From positions 1-63,005 of the forward strand of contig JAUSMJ010000044.1 in assembly GCA_030645575.1 (NCBI GenBank): a stretch of 63,005 nucleotides of DNA, written 5' to 3'. Shown in pieces: positions 7,414 through 16,856 of this stretch; the stretch's first letter is position 1, and every line of letters starts with the position of its first letter. The notes beneath the pieces are model-generated. The model was not told the origin of the DNA, did not search any database, and worked only from the letters and a program-made list of their open reading frames with translations. Both the position numbers and the translations under genes were made by a program. This DNA comes from Caulobacter sp. (GTDB taxonomy: Bacteria; Pseudomonadota; Alphaproteobacteria; Caulobacterales; Caulobacteraceae).

Positions 7414-8880
7414 ATGAAGCCGCATGTCGATCCCGTCGACCTGGAGTTCGAGGCCGACGACGAGTTCACCTCGCCGTCCAGCGAGGCCTGGCGCGAGACG
7501 CCGATGGCGCCCGCCGGCTCGGCCGGCGATCCCTTCGCCGACTTTCCCCCGGCCCGCGAGGCCGACGGCCGCGACCCGGGCGGCGGCGATCCCCTGGCCG
7601 ACGACCTGAACCAGCCCGAGCCGCCGCGGGCCCAGGTCCCCAATCCCGTCCACGAGATGATCGCCAGCGCCGAGGCCGCGCTCGGCGAGCACACCCTGCC
7701 GCGCATCACCATCCACGTCTTCTGCGCCCAGCCCGAGACCGCCGACCTGGTGGAGCGCGCCGCCGCCGACCGCCGCATGGAGCGGGCCGCGGTGGTGGTG
7801 CGGATGGGGGGGCTGACCGGCGCCTTCGAGACCTATCAGAACCAGCCGACACCTTCCCTGGTGATGGTGGAGAGCCTGGACCCCGCGCCCCAGCTGATCG
7901 CCCAGCTCGACCAGCTGGCCGAGGTCTGCGATCCCGGCACCAAGGTGGTGGTGATCGGGGCGGCCAACGCCATCGCCCTCTATCGCGAGCTGATGCGCCG
8001 CGGGGTCAGCGAATATCTGGTGCCGCCGCTGAACCCGCTGCAGGTGGTGCGCACGGTCACCAGCCTCTATGCCGATCCCTCCGCCCCCTTCGTCGGCCGC
8101 CAGATCGCCTTCTGCGGCGCCAAGGGCGGGGCCGGGGCCTCGACCATCGCCCACAACGTCGCCTATTCCATCACCGAGCGCCTGCACACTGGCGCGGTGC
8201 TGGTGGACCTGGACCTGGCCTTCGGCACCGCCGGCCTCGACTTCAACCAGGACCCCCTGCAGGGGGTCGTCGACGCCCTGAACCAGCCCGACCGCCTGGA
8301 CCCGGTGCTGATGGACCGGATGATGGCCCGCTGCACCGAGCGGCTGTCGCTGTTCGCCGCCCCGGCCACCCTGGACACCGACTACGACATCGGCCCGGAG
8401 GCCTATGAGGAGGTCACCCAGAAGATCCGCTCGGCGGCGCCCTTCGTGGTGCTGGACCTGCCCCACCTGTGGACCGCCTGGACCCGCAAGATACTCCTGT
8501 CCTCCGACGACCTGGTGATCGTGGCGACCCCGGACCTGGCCTCCCTGCGCAACGCCAAGAACATGATCGACCTGGTGCGCCGCGCCCGGCCCAACGACGC
8601 CCCGCCGCGCCTGGTGTTGAACCAGGTCGGCGTCCCCGGCCGTCCTGAGATTCCGGTGAAGGACTTCGGCGAGGCGCTGGGCCTGACCCCGTCGCTCAGC
8701 CTGCCCTTCGATCCCAAGCTGTTTGGCCAGGCGGCCAACAACGGCCAGATGCTGTGCGAGGTGGCGCCCAAGTCGCGCTCCGCCGAGGGCCTGGACTTCC
8801 TGGCCCAGCAGATCGCCCGCCGCGACCCGCCGCCCACCCAGAAGAGCTCCCTGTTCGGCAGTCTGTTCAAGCGCAAGTAG
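7414..8880 (+). CDS. cpaE: Pilus assembly ATPase CpaE/TadZ (MinD-like localisation factor)
   Basis: 488 residues. The first ~90 are acidic and low in complexity. A receiver-like pseudo-REC domain (about 95-220) is followed by a ParA/MinD ATPase domain with the deviant Walker A CGAKGGAGAST (Lys at about 237) and a MinD-type VDLDLAFGTAG segment. CpaE/TadZ places the Tad machine at the cell pole. The extreme C-terminus is basic (SLFGSLFKRK), perhaps a membrane-binding tail. The cpaF ATG follows the stop codon directly. Confidence 0.93.
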   Translation: MKPHVDPVDLEFEADDEFTSPSSEAWRETPMAPAGSAGDPFADFPPAREADGRDPGGGDPLADDLNQPEPPRAQVPNPVHEMIASAEAALGEHTLPRITIHVFCAQPETADLVERAAADRRMERAAVVVRMGGLTGAFETYQNQPTPSLVMVESLDPAPQLIAQLDQLAEVCDPGTKVVVIGAANAIALYRELMRRGVSEYLVPPLNPLQVVRTVTSLYADPSAPFVGRQIAFCGAKGGAGASTIAHNVAYSITERLHTGAVLVDLDLAFGTAGLDFNQDPLQGVVDALNQPDRLDPVLMDRMMARCTERLSLFAAPATLDTDYDIGPEAYEEVTQKIRSAAPFVVLDLPHLWTAWTRKILLSSDDLVIVATPDLASLRNAKNMIDLVRRARPNDAPPRLVLNQVGVPGRPEIPVKDFGEALGLTPSLSLPFDPKLFGQAANNGQMLCEVAPKSRSAEGLDFLAQQIARRDPPPTQKSSLFGSLFKRK

Positions 8881-10422
<1,542 letters not shown>

Positions 10423-10425
10423 GTC

Positions 10426-11418
10426 ATGGGCGCAACCGTCATCACCGCCGTGGCGGCCCTGCTGGGGTTCCTGGTGATCGCGGGCCTGGGCCTGGCGCTG
10501 TCGGGGCCTGGGGCGGGCCAGGCGCGGACCCTGAAGCGGGCCCAGGCCATTGTCGGGGGCCGCGACGCCCCGGCCCAGCGCGGAGGCCGGCGCCCGGCCG
10601 TCACCGCCCAGGACCAGCGGCGGCGCCAGATCCTCAAGACCCTGCGCGAGCAGGAGAAACAGCAGAAGAAGGCCACCCTGACCGTGGCCGCCAAGCTGCA
10701 GCAGGCCGGACTGTCGGACAATGTCCGCGGCTTCTGGATCATCTGCGGCATCGTCGGCCTGGTGGTGATGAGCCTGACCATGCTGCTGGGCCAGAAGCCG
10801 CTGATCGGCCTGGGCCTGGGCTTCGCCGCGGGCTTCGGCCTGCCGCGCTGGGTGCTCAGCTTCCTGGGCGCGCGGCGCACCAAGAAATTCACCGAGGCCT
10901 TTCCCGACGCCATGGACATCATCACCCGGGGCATCCGCTCGGGCCTGCCGGTGCATGACAGCCTCCGCGTGATCGGTCAGGAGACCCAGGAGCCCCTGGC
11001 CGGCGAGTTCAAGCGCCTGGTGGAGGCCATCGGCATGGGGGTCTCGGTCGACCAGGCCCTGGACAAGATGTACGCCCGCATGCCGACCCCGGAGGTGCGG
11101 TTCTTCGCCATCGTGCTGGCCATCCAGGCCAAGACCGGGGGCAACCTGGCCGAGGCCCTGGGCAACCTTTCCAGCGTGATCAGGGCGCGCAAGCTGATGC
11201 GCGAGAAGATCAAGGCCATGTCCGGCGAGGCGGTGGCCTCGGCCATCATCATCGGCTCCCTGCCGCCCGGCGTGGTGGCCCTGATCAGCGTCACCAGCCC
11301 GGCCTATATGAAGCCGATGTTCGACGATCCGCGCGGCCACATGATGCTGGCCGTCGGCGCGTTCTGGATGGCGCTGGGCATCTTCACGATGCGCAAGATG
11401 ATCAACTTCAAGATCTAG
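10426..11418 (+). CDS. tadB: Tad platform protein TadB (CpaG), type II secretion F domain
   Basis: 330 residues. An N-terminal membrane helix (about 5-25) is followed by a basic cytoplasmic stretch with an EQEKQQKK cluster, two central helices (about 105-145), the T2SSF domain (FPDAMDIITRGIRSGLPV onward, about 160-290) and a C-terminal helix. Together with TadC it forms the inner-membrane platform on which CpaF acts. It sits between cpaF and tadC with gaps of 3 and 5 nt. Confidence 0.92.
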   Translation: MGATVITAVAALLGFLVIAGLGLALSGPGAGQARTLKRAQAIVGGRDAPAQRGGRRPAVTAQDQRRRQILKTLREQEKQQKKATLTVAAKLQQAGLSDNVRGFWIICGIVGLVVMSLTMLLGQKPLIGLGLGFAAGFGLPRWVLSFLGARRTKKFTEAFPDAMDIITRGIRSGLPVHDSLRVIGQETQEPLAGEFKRLVEAIGMGVSVDQALDKMYARMPTPEVRFFAIVLAIQAKTGGNLAEALGNLSSVIRARKLMREKIKAMSGEAVASAIIIGSLPPGVVALISVTSPAYMKPMFDDPRGHMMLAVGAFWMALGIFTMRKMINFKI

Positions 11419-11423
11419 CGGCC

Positions 11424-12419
11424 ATGAACCTGATCGCCGCCTTCACCAATCCCGACAACCTGCTCTCGGCCTTCGTGGCCATCGTCTGTTTCGCGACCAT
11501 CGTCTCGATCGCCTCGCCGATGATCACCAAGTCCAACCTGGAGACCCGGCTGAAGTCGGTCTCCTCCCGGCGCGAGGAGCTGCGGCGCAAGTCCCGCGAG
11601 GCCCTGGCGGTGAAGAGCAACGGCGGCGGCACCCTGCGCCACGCCGACGAGGGGGTGTACAAGAAGGTCGTGGACCGCCTGCAGCTGTCGCGGCTGCTGG
11701 AGGACCCCAAGGTGGTGGAGAAGCTGGCCCAGGCCGGGTTCCGCGGCCCCAAGCCGGTCTCCACCTTCTATTTCTTCCGCTTCGTCCTGCCCTTCGCCTT
11801 CGCGCTGTCGGCCGCCCTCTACCTGTTCCTGGTCAACGATTTCGGCCTGAGCCCGATGAACCGGGTGGTCTGCTGCGTGGTGGGCCTGACGCTCGGCTAC
11901 TACGCCCCCAACATCTACATCAGCAACGTTGCCCAGAAGCGCCGGGAGAGCATCGTCGGGGCCTTCCCCGACAGCCTCGACCTGCTGCTGATCTGCGTGG
12001 AATCGGGGATGTCCATCGAGGCGGCGATCCAGAAGGTCAGCCAGGAGATCGGCGGCGCCTCCATCGAACTCGCCGAGGAGCTGACCCTGCTGACCGCGGA
12101 GATCTCCTACCTGCCCGAGCGGCGGATGGCCTATGAGGGCCTGGCCATGCGGACCAACCATCCCGGCATCCGCTCGGTGACCACGGCCATGATCCAGGCC
12201 GAGCGCTACGGCACGCCGCTGGGCGCGGCCCTGCGGGTGATGTCCAAGGAAAACCGCGAACTGCGCCTGTCGGCCGCCGAAAAGACGGCCGCCGCCCTGC
12301 CGGCCAAGCTGACCGTGCCGATGATCCTGTACTTCCTGCCGGTGCTGTTCGTAATGATCCTGGGCCCGGCGATCATCACCGTGCAGGACACGCTGGCGAA
12401 ACAGCACTCGGGCGGTTAG
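11424..12419 (+). CDS. tadC: Tad platform protein TadC (CpaH), type II secretion F domain
   Basis: 331 residues with an N-terminal helix, a linker rich in charged residues (SSRREELRRKSREA), two helices (about 115-165) and a T2SSF domain starting at FPDSLDLLLICVESGMSIE, then the conserved LPAKLTVPMILYFLPVLFVM terminal helix. It pairs with TadB as the platform. It is the last gene of the pilus operon; a two-hairpin REP-like element follows after 9 nt and may act as terminator. Confidence 0.92.
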   Translation: MNLIAAFTNPDNLLSAFVAIVCFATIVSIASPMITKSNLETRLKSVSSRREELRRKSREALAVKSNGGGTLRHADEGVYKKVVDRLQLSRLLEDPKVVEKLAQAGFRGPKPVSTFYFFRFVLPFAFALSAALYLFLVNDFGLSPMNRVVCCVVGLTLGYYAPNIYISNVAQKRRESIVGAFPDSLDLLLICVESGMSIEAAIQKVSQEIGGASIELAEELTLLTAEISYLPERRMAYEGLAMRTNHPGIRSVTTAMIQAERYGTPLGAALRVMSKENRELRLSAAEKTAAALPAKLTVPMILYFLPVLFVMILGPAIITVQDTLAKQHSGG

Positions 12420-12428
12420 CGGCCCGCC

Positions 12429-12507
12429 GGGGACATGCACTTCAGTGCGTGTCCCCATCAGCTTTGAAAGCGGCAGGGGACACGTACCGAAGACGGTACA
12501 TGTCCCC
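12429..12507. repeat. REP-like two-hairpin element, copy 1 (GGGGACA...TGTCCCC)
   Basis: Two imperfect palindromes, 12429-12456 and 12476-12507, each starting GGGGACA and ending TGTCCCC, joined by ATCAGCTTTGAAAGCGGCA. In the first hairpin ACATG faces CGTGT (T opposite G); in the second ACACG faces CATGT (C opposite A), so the two units are in opposite orientation. It lies between convergent tadC and the M20 amidohydrolase and could terminate both. Related copies lie at 42855-44242 and 57611-57686. Confidence 0.85.
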
Positions 12508-12517
12508 GCGTATGCGG

Positions 12518-13738
12518 TTAGTCGCCGAGCGCCCCGGCCAGCACGGCCTCGGCATAGGCGCAGTGCATGGCGATGCCGCGGGCCATGACCTGCTCGTCCA
12601 GCGTCATCTTGTTGGAATGCAGCGCGCAGCAGCTGTGATAGTCGCCGCCGACGCCGGTCGGGGCCGCGCCGAGGAAGGCCATCAGCCCCGGGACCTTCTG
12701 CAACACATAGGAGAAGTCCTCGGCGCCCATCATCGGGTTGGGCATGGTCATCCAGGCGCCCTCGCCATAGAGGGCCTTGGCGGTCTGTTCGGCCAGATCG
12801 ACCTCGCGGCCGGTGCAGACGGTGACCGGGAAGCCGCGAATGATCTCCACCTCCGCCTGGCAGCCGTGGGCGGCGGCGACATGCTCGGCGACCCGGCGGA
12901 TGCCGGCGTGGGCGGTCTCCCGCGCGCGCTCCGACAGGGTCCGTAGCGTGCCCTTCAGGCGCGCGTCCTCGGGGATGATGTTGTTGGTGGTGCCGGCGAC
13001 GATGTTGGCGATGGTGATGACCGCCGGATCGAACACCGAGATGGTGCGCGTCACCAGCGTCTGAAGCGCGGTGACGATCTCGCAGGCGACCGGGATCGGG
13101 TCGGTGGCGTCGTGCGGCATCGAGGCGTGGCCGCCGGCGCCGAGGACGCGAATCTCGATCACGTCGGACGAGGCCAGCAGCGGCCCCGTCCGGCTGGCGA
13201 ACACGCCGGTCGGCATGTTGGGCGAGATGTGCAGCGCGAAGGCGGCGTCGGGCAGCGGGTCGATCAGGCCGTCATCGAGCATGAACCGCGCGCCGTGCCA
13301 GCCCTCCTCGCCCGGCTGGAACATGAACATCACCGTCCCGGCCAGCTGGTCCTTTTTCGCGCACAGCGCCCGGGCGGCGCCGACGAGCATGGCCACATGG
13401 GTATCGTGGCCGCAGGCATGCATGGCGCCGGCCGTGCCGGATGAAAACTCCAGCCCCGTGTCCTCGGTCAGCGGCAGGGCGTCCATGTCGCCGCGCAGCA
13501 GTACGGTGCGACCATTGGCCGAGCCGCGCAGGACGGCCAGCACGCCGGTGGTCGATGGCCCCTGGCGGATCTCCAGCGGCAGGCCCTCCAGCGCCTTGAG
13601 CACCTTGGCGGTGGTCCTGGGCAGATCCAGGCCCAGCTCCGGTTCGCGATGGATCGCCCGACGCAGTTCGATGGCGTCGTGCAGCAGGGCGTCGCCGGCG
13701 GCGGTCCAGCCGTCGCGGTCGATGGTCAGGGCGTTCAT
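12518..13738 (-). CDS. M20-family amidohydrolase (hippurate hydrolase/N-acyl-amino-acid deacylase type)
   Basis: 406 residues of the M20D aminoacylase family. Metal and catalytic motifs visible are GDMDALP, HACGHDTHVAML, MFQPGEEGWHGA, and the conserved MGAEDFSYVLQ near the C-terminus. Such cytoplasmic enzymes hydrolyse N-acyl or amide-linked amino acids. It is divergent, across 65 nt, from a hydroxy-amino-acid dehydratase and D-threonine-aldolase-type gene, so it may supply a free amino acid to them. The substrate cannot be read from sequence. Confidence 0.85.
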   Translation of the reverse strand: MNALTIDRDGWTAAGDALLHDAIELRRAIHREPELGLDLPRTTAKVLKALEGLPLEIRQGPSTTGVLAVLRGSANGRTVLLRGDMDALPLTEDTGLEFSSGTAGAMHACGHDTHVAMLVGAARALCAKKDQLAGTVMFMFQPGEEGWHGARFMLDDGLIDPLPDAAFALHISPNMPTGVFASRTGPLLASSDVIEIRVLGAGGHASMPHDATDPIPVACEIVTALQTLVTRTISVFDPAVITIANIVAGTTNNIIPEDARLKGTLRTLSERARETAHAGIRRVAEHVAAAHGCQAEVEIIRGFPVTVCTGREVDLAEQTAKALYGEGAWMTMPNPMMGAEDFSYVLQKVPGLMAFLGAAPTGVGGDYHSCCALHSNKMTLDEQVMARGIAMHCAYAEAVLAGALGD

Positions 13739-13803
13739 AAATCGACTCCGGATGTGATCGCGCCAACGTCGCGCTTTTCGTCGCGCCGGTCTAGGAGAGG
13801 CGC

Positions 13804-14784
13804 ATGAGCACCGTGACCTTCACCGACATCGAAGCCGCCGCCAGACGCATCGCGGGTCTGGCCGTGAAGACCCCGCTGGTCGAGAGCCCCGCGCTGAACG
13901 ACCGGCTCGGCGCCCGCGTGCTGCTGAAGCCCGAGACGCTGCAGCACGCCGGGGCCTTCAAGTTTCGCGGCGCGATGAACAGGATCTCGCAGCTGACGGC
14001 CGAGGAACGGGCGCGCGGGGTGGTCGCCTGCTCGTCCGGCAACCATGCCCAGGGCGTGGCGCTGGTCGCGCGGATGCTGGGCGCGCCGGCGGTGATCGTC
14101 ATGCCGGCAGACGCCCCGGCGATGAAGGTCGCCAACACGCGCGGCTACGGCGCGGAGGTGATCCACTACGACCGCTACACCGAGGACCGCGACGTCATCA
14201 CGCGGGACATCGCCGAGACGCGCGGCATGACCATCGTCTGGCCGTTCGACGACGAGGACGTCATCGCCGGCCAGGGCACGGTCGGCCTTGAACTGGTGGG
14301 TCAGGCCCGCGAGGCCGGGGCGACGCTCGACGTCGTGCTGACCCCGGTCGGCGGCGGCGGTCTGGCGGCCGGCGTCGCCACGGCGATCAAGCATCTGCTG
14401 CCGGGGGCCAGGGTTCATGGCGTCGAGCCCTCGGCCTTCGACGACACGGCCCGCTCGATGGTCAGCGGCCGGCGCGAGACCATCGACCCGGCGGCGCGAT
14501 CGATCTGCGACGCCCTGCAATCGCCCTCGCCCGGGGCGATCACGTTTCCGATCAACCAGCGACTGCTCGACGGCGTTCTGACGGTCACCGACGCCCAGGT
14601 CGCCGAGGCGATCCGCTATGCCTACACCACCCTCAAGCTGGTCGTTGAGCCGGGCGGGATCGTCGGGCTGGCGGCCCTGCTGGCTGGCGAGCTGGATGTG
14701 TCCGGCCAGACAGTCGGCGTCGTCCTCTCGGGCGGCAACATCGACCCGGCCCTGTTCAGCCGCATCCTGGCGGGAGAGCTCTGA
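13804..14784 (+). CDS. PLP-dependent threonine/3-hydroxyaspartate dehydratase-like enzyme
   Basis: 326 residues, fold type II PLP enzyme. PLP lysine K53 is in HAGAFKFRGAM; the phosphate/substrate loop is ACSSGNHAQGVAL, the glycine loop is VGGGGLAAG, and the C-terminal VLSGGNID is present. No ACT domain is present, unlike the IlvA at 22757. It resembles serine racemase, threo-3-hydroxyaspartate ammonia-lyase and BhcB, which make oxaloacetate or iminosuccinate from hydroxyaspartate. It overlaps by 1 nt with a D-threonine-aldolase-type gene, supporting a hydroxy-amino-acid role. Plain catabolic threonine dehydratase remains possible. Confidence 0.78.
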   Translation: MSTVTFTDIEAAARRIAGLAVKTPLVESPALNDRLGARVLLKPETLQHAGAFKFRGAMNRISQLTAEERARGVVACSSGNHAQGVALVARMLGAPAVIVMPADAPAMKVANTRGYGAEVIHYDRYTEDRDVITRDIAETRGMTIVWPFDDEDVIAGQGTVGLELVGQAREAGATLDVVLTPVGGGGLAAGVATAIKHLLPGARVHGVEPSAFDDTARSMVSGRRETIDPAARSICDALQSPSPGAITFPINQRLLDGVLTVTDAQVAEAIRYAYTTLKLVVEPGGIVGLAALLAGELDVSGQTVGVVLSGGNIDPALFSRILAGEL

Positions 14785-15986
14785 TGATCCCCGGTTTTAT
14801 TCCGCCCCAGACGCCGCTGCTGGTGGTTCTGCGCTCGGCGCTCGATCACAACCTGGCCACCATGCAGAGCCGCTGCGACAAGGCCGGGGTCCGGCTGCGG
14901 GCGCATGGCAAGACCCATAAATGCTCGACGCTCGGCCGGCTGCAGGTCGCCGGCGGGGCGGTCGGCCTGTGCGCGCAGACCGTGGGCGAGGCCGAGGCCT
15001 TCGTGAAGGGCGGCATCCGCGACGTGCTGGTCACCGCCCCGCATCCGGACTGGGGCTCGGCCCGGCTGGCCGCGCTGGCGACGTCGGGCGCCCGCGTCGG
15101 CGCCACCGTCGATCACGAAAGCCAGATCGCGCGGCTCGGCGCGGCGGCGCGGGCGGCGGGCGTGACCCTCGACTGCGTGATCGACATCGATCCGGGCACC
15201 CATCGCACCGGCGCGCACCCGTCAAAGGTCGTGGCGCTGGCGGCCCTGGCGGCGGCGACCGACGGGCTGAACTACGCGGGCGTGCAGGCCTATGCCGGGC
15301 ACCTGCAGCATATGGACGACATCGGCGCGCGCCGCGCGGCGGACGACGCGGTGACGGCAAATCTCGCGGCCGTGGTCGAGCAGCTGCGACTGGCCAACCT
15401 CGCGCCCGGCGTGGTCACCGGCGGCGGCACCGGCACCCACGCCTGGGACCTCGATTCGGGCGTGTTCACCGAGCTCCAGGCGGGCTCCTACGCCGTGATG
15501 GACGTGGAGTACGAAGCCTGCGGCGGGCCGGAGGGCGGTTGGCCGTTCCAGCAGGCCCTGTTCGTCGTGGCCAGTGTCGTCTCGGCCAACCACAAGAGCC
15601 ACGTCACGGTCGATGCGGGCTTCAAGGCCTTTTCCAGCGACGGCCCGCCCGCGCGGATCGCGGCCGGGGCGGCCGACGGCTCGCTGTGGCGGCCGATGGG
15701 CGACGAGCACGGCATGATCATCCACCCGTCCGGCCTGCCGGCGCTGAAGGGCGGCGACTTCATCGCCGCGGTCGATGCGCTGGACGCCGACCCGGCCGCG
15801 CCCTGGCCGCAGGACGCGCCGAAGGCGGGCGGCTTCGTCTGGCTGCAGCCCGGCCACTGCGACCCGACCATCAACCTCTACGACGCCCTGCATGTGGTGT
15901 CCGACGACGGCGCGATCGAGCGCTGGGACATTGATGCGCGACGATCGAGTCGGACCGGAATCCGGTCCCGCGCCGGGGAGGAATGA
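14784..15986 (+). CDS. D-threonine aldolase / 3-hydroxyaspartate aldolase-like enzyme (DSD1 family)
   Basis: 400 residues with an alanine-racemase-like PLP barrel then a beta domain. The PLP lysine is K43 in RAHGKTHK. Near the C-terminus PGHCDPTINLYD gives H358 and D360, the H-x-D metal pair of D-threonine aldolases (D-serine dehydratases have H-x-C). Such enzymes retro-aldol cleave D-threonine, or in BhcC beta-hydroxyaspartate, giving glycine plus an aldehyde or glyoxylate. It is coupled (1-nt overlap) to the dehydratase upstream. The last ~15 residues (RSSRTGIRSRAGEE) look like a non-conserved extension. Confidence 0.8.
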   Translation: MIPGFIPPQTPLLVVLRSALDHNLATMQSRCDKAGVRLRAHGKTHKCSTLGRLQVAGGAVGLCAQTVGEAEAFVKGGIRDVLVTAPHPDWGSARLAALATSGARVGATVDHESQIARLGAAARAAGVTLDCVIDIDPGTHRTGAHPSKVVALAALAAATDGLNYAGVQAYAGHLQHMDDIGARRAADDAVTANLAAVVEQLRLANLAPGVVTGGGTGTHAWDLDSGVFTELQAGSYAVMDVEYEACGGPEGGWPFQQALFVVASVVSANHKSHVTVDAGFKAFSSDGPPARIAAGAADGSLWRPMGDEHGMIIHPSGLPALKGGDFIAAVDALDADPAAPWPQDAPKAGGFVWLQPGHCDPTINLYDALHVVSDDGAIERWDIDARRSSRTGIRSRAGEE

Positions 15987-16050
15987 TCAGGCTCTTGCGC
16001 TCTCCCCGGGTCAGGCGGGCAGTCTGCCGCGAAATCAGGGAGCGAACGCA

Positions 16051-16782
16051 ATGAACGACATGGATTTCACCGGCAAGCGGGTGCTGGTCGTCGGCGGCAC
16101 CAGCGGCATCGGCAACGGCGTCGCCCAGGCCTTCCGCGCGCGCGGCGCGAAGGTCGCCGTCTGGGGCACCCGTGATGCGGCCGACTACCGCGTCGAGGAC
16201 GGCTCGGACCTGACCGGCCTGGCCTTCGCCCGCATCGACGCCTCCGACAGCGCCGCGGTCGCCGCCGCGCCTTCGCCGTTCGACGGCCTCGACGTGCTGG
16301 TGCTGGCCCAGGGCACGGTGCTCTACCGCAAGGGCGAGTTCGAGATGGACGGCTTCCGCAAGGTGGTCGGGGTCAACCTCGACAGCCTGATGGCCTGCGC
16401 CATGCGCTTCCTCGACGAGCTGAAGGCCTCGGGCGGCAATATCGTCACCATCAGCTCCACCGCCGCCTTTCACGCGACCCGCGGCAACCCGGCCTACAGC
16501 GCCTCCAAGGCCGGGGCCGTGGCCCTGACCCGCACGCTGGGCCAGGCCTGGGCGGCGGACGGCGTTCGGGTCAACGGCGTCGCGCCGGGCCTGGTCGACA
16601 CCAAGCTGACCAAGGTCACCACCGAAAATCCCGAGCGGCTGGCCGCCAGCCTGCGCGGCATCCCCATGCACCGACTCGGCACGCCCGCCGACATGGCCGG
16701 GGCGGTGATGTTCCTGGCCTCGCCGCTGGCCGCCTACATCACCGGCCAGACGATAATCGTCGATGGCGGATTGACCCTCTGA
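16051..16782 (+). CDS. Short-chain dehydrogenase/reductase (SDR)
   Basis: 243 residues, classical SDR. The NAD(P) motif is VVGGTSGIGNG near the N-terminus, VLAQG replaces the usual NNAG, and the catalytic Ser-Tyr-Lys set is ISSTAAF with Y149-SAS-K153. The C-terminus ITGQTIIVDGGLTL is typical. ATG 16051 is preceded by CAGGGAG. It is plus-strand, 64 nt after the aldolase-type gene, so it may be part of the same unit, perhaps reducing or oxidising a product of it; the substrate is unknown. Confidence 0.85.
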   Translation: MNDMDFTGKRVLVVGGTSGIGNGVAQAFRARGAKVAVWGTRDAADYRVEDGSDLTGLAFARIDASDSAAVAAAPSPFDGLDVLVLAQGTVLYRKGEFEMDGFRKVVGVNLDSLMACAMRFLDELKASGGNIVTISSTAAFHATRGNPAYSASKAGAVALTRTLGQAWAADGVRVNGVAPGLVDTKLTKVTTENPERLAASLRGIPMHRLGTPADMAGAVMFLASPLAAYITGQTIIVDGGLTL

Positions 16783-16856
16783 ACTAGGGCTTTGCGGTGA
16801 GCGATTTCGGGCGATAGGGTCCGGCCGCAATTCCTCGCCATCAAGAGCGCTGTTCC

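Noticed and set aside
13804..14784. Calling this gene a second ilvA
   Set aside because: It lacks the ACT domain and is coupled to a D-threonine-aldolase-type gene; the ilvA with ACT is at 22757-23959.
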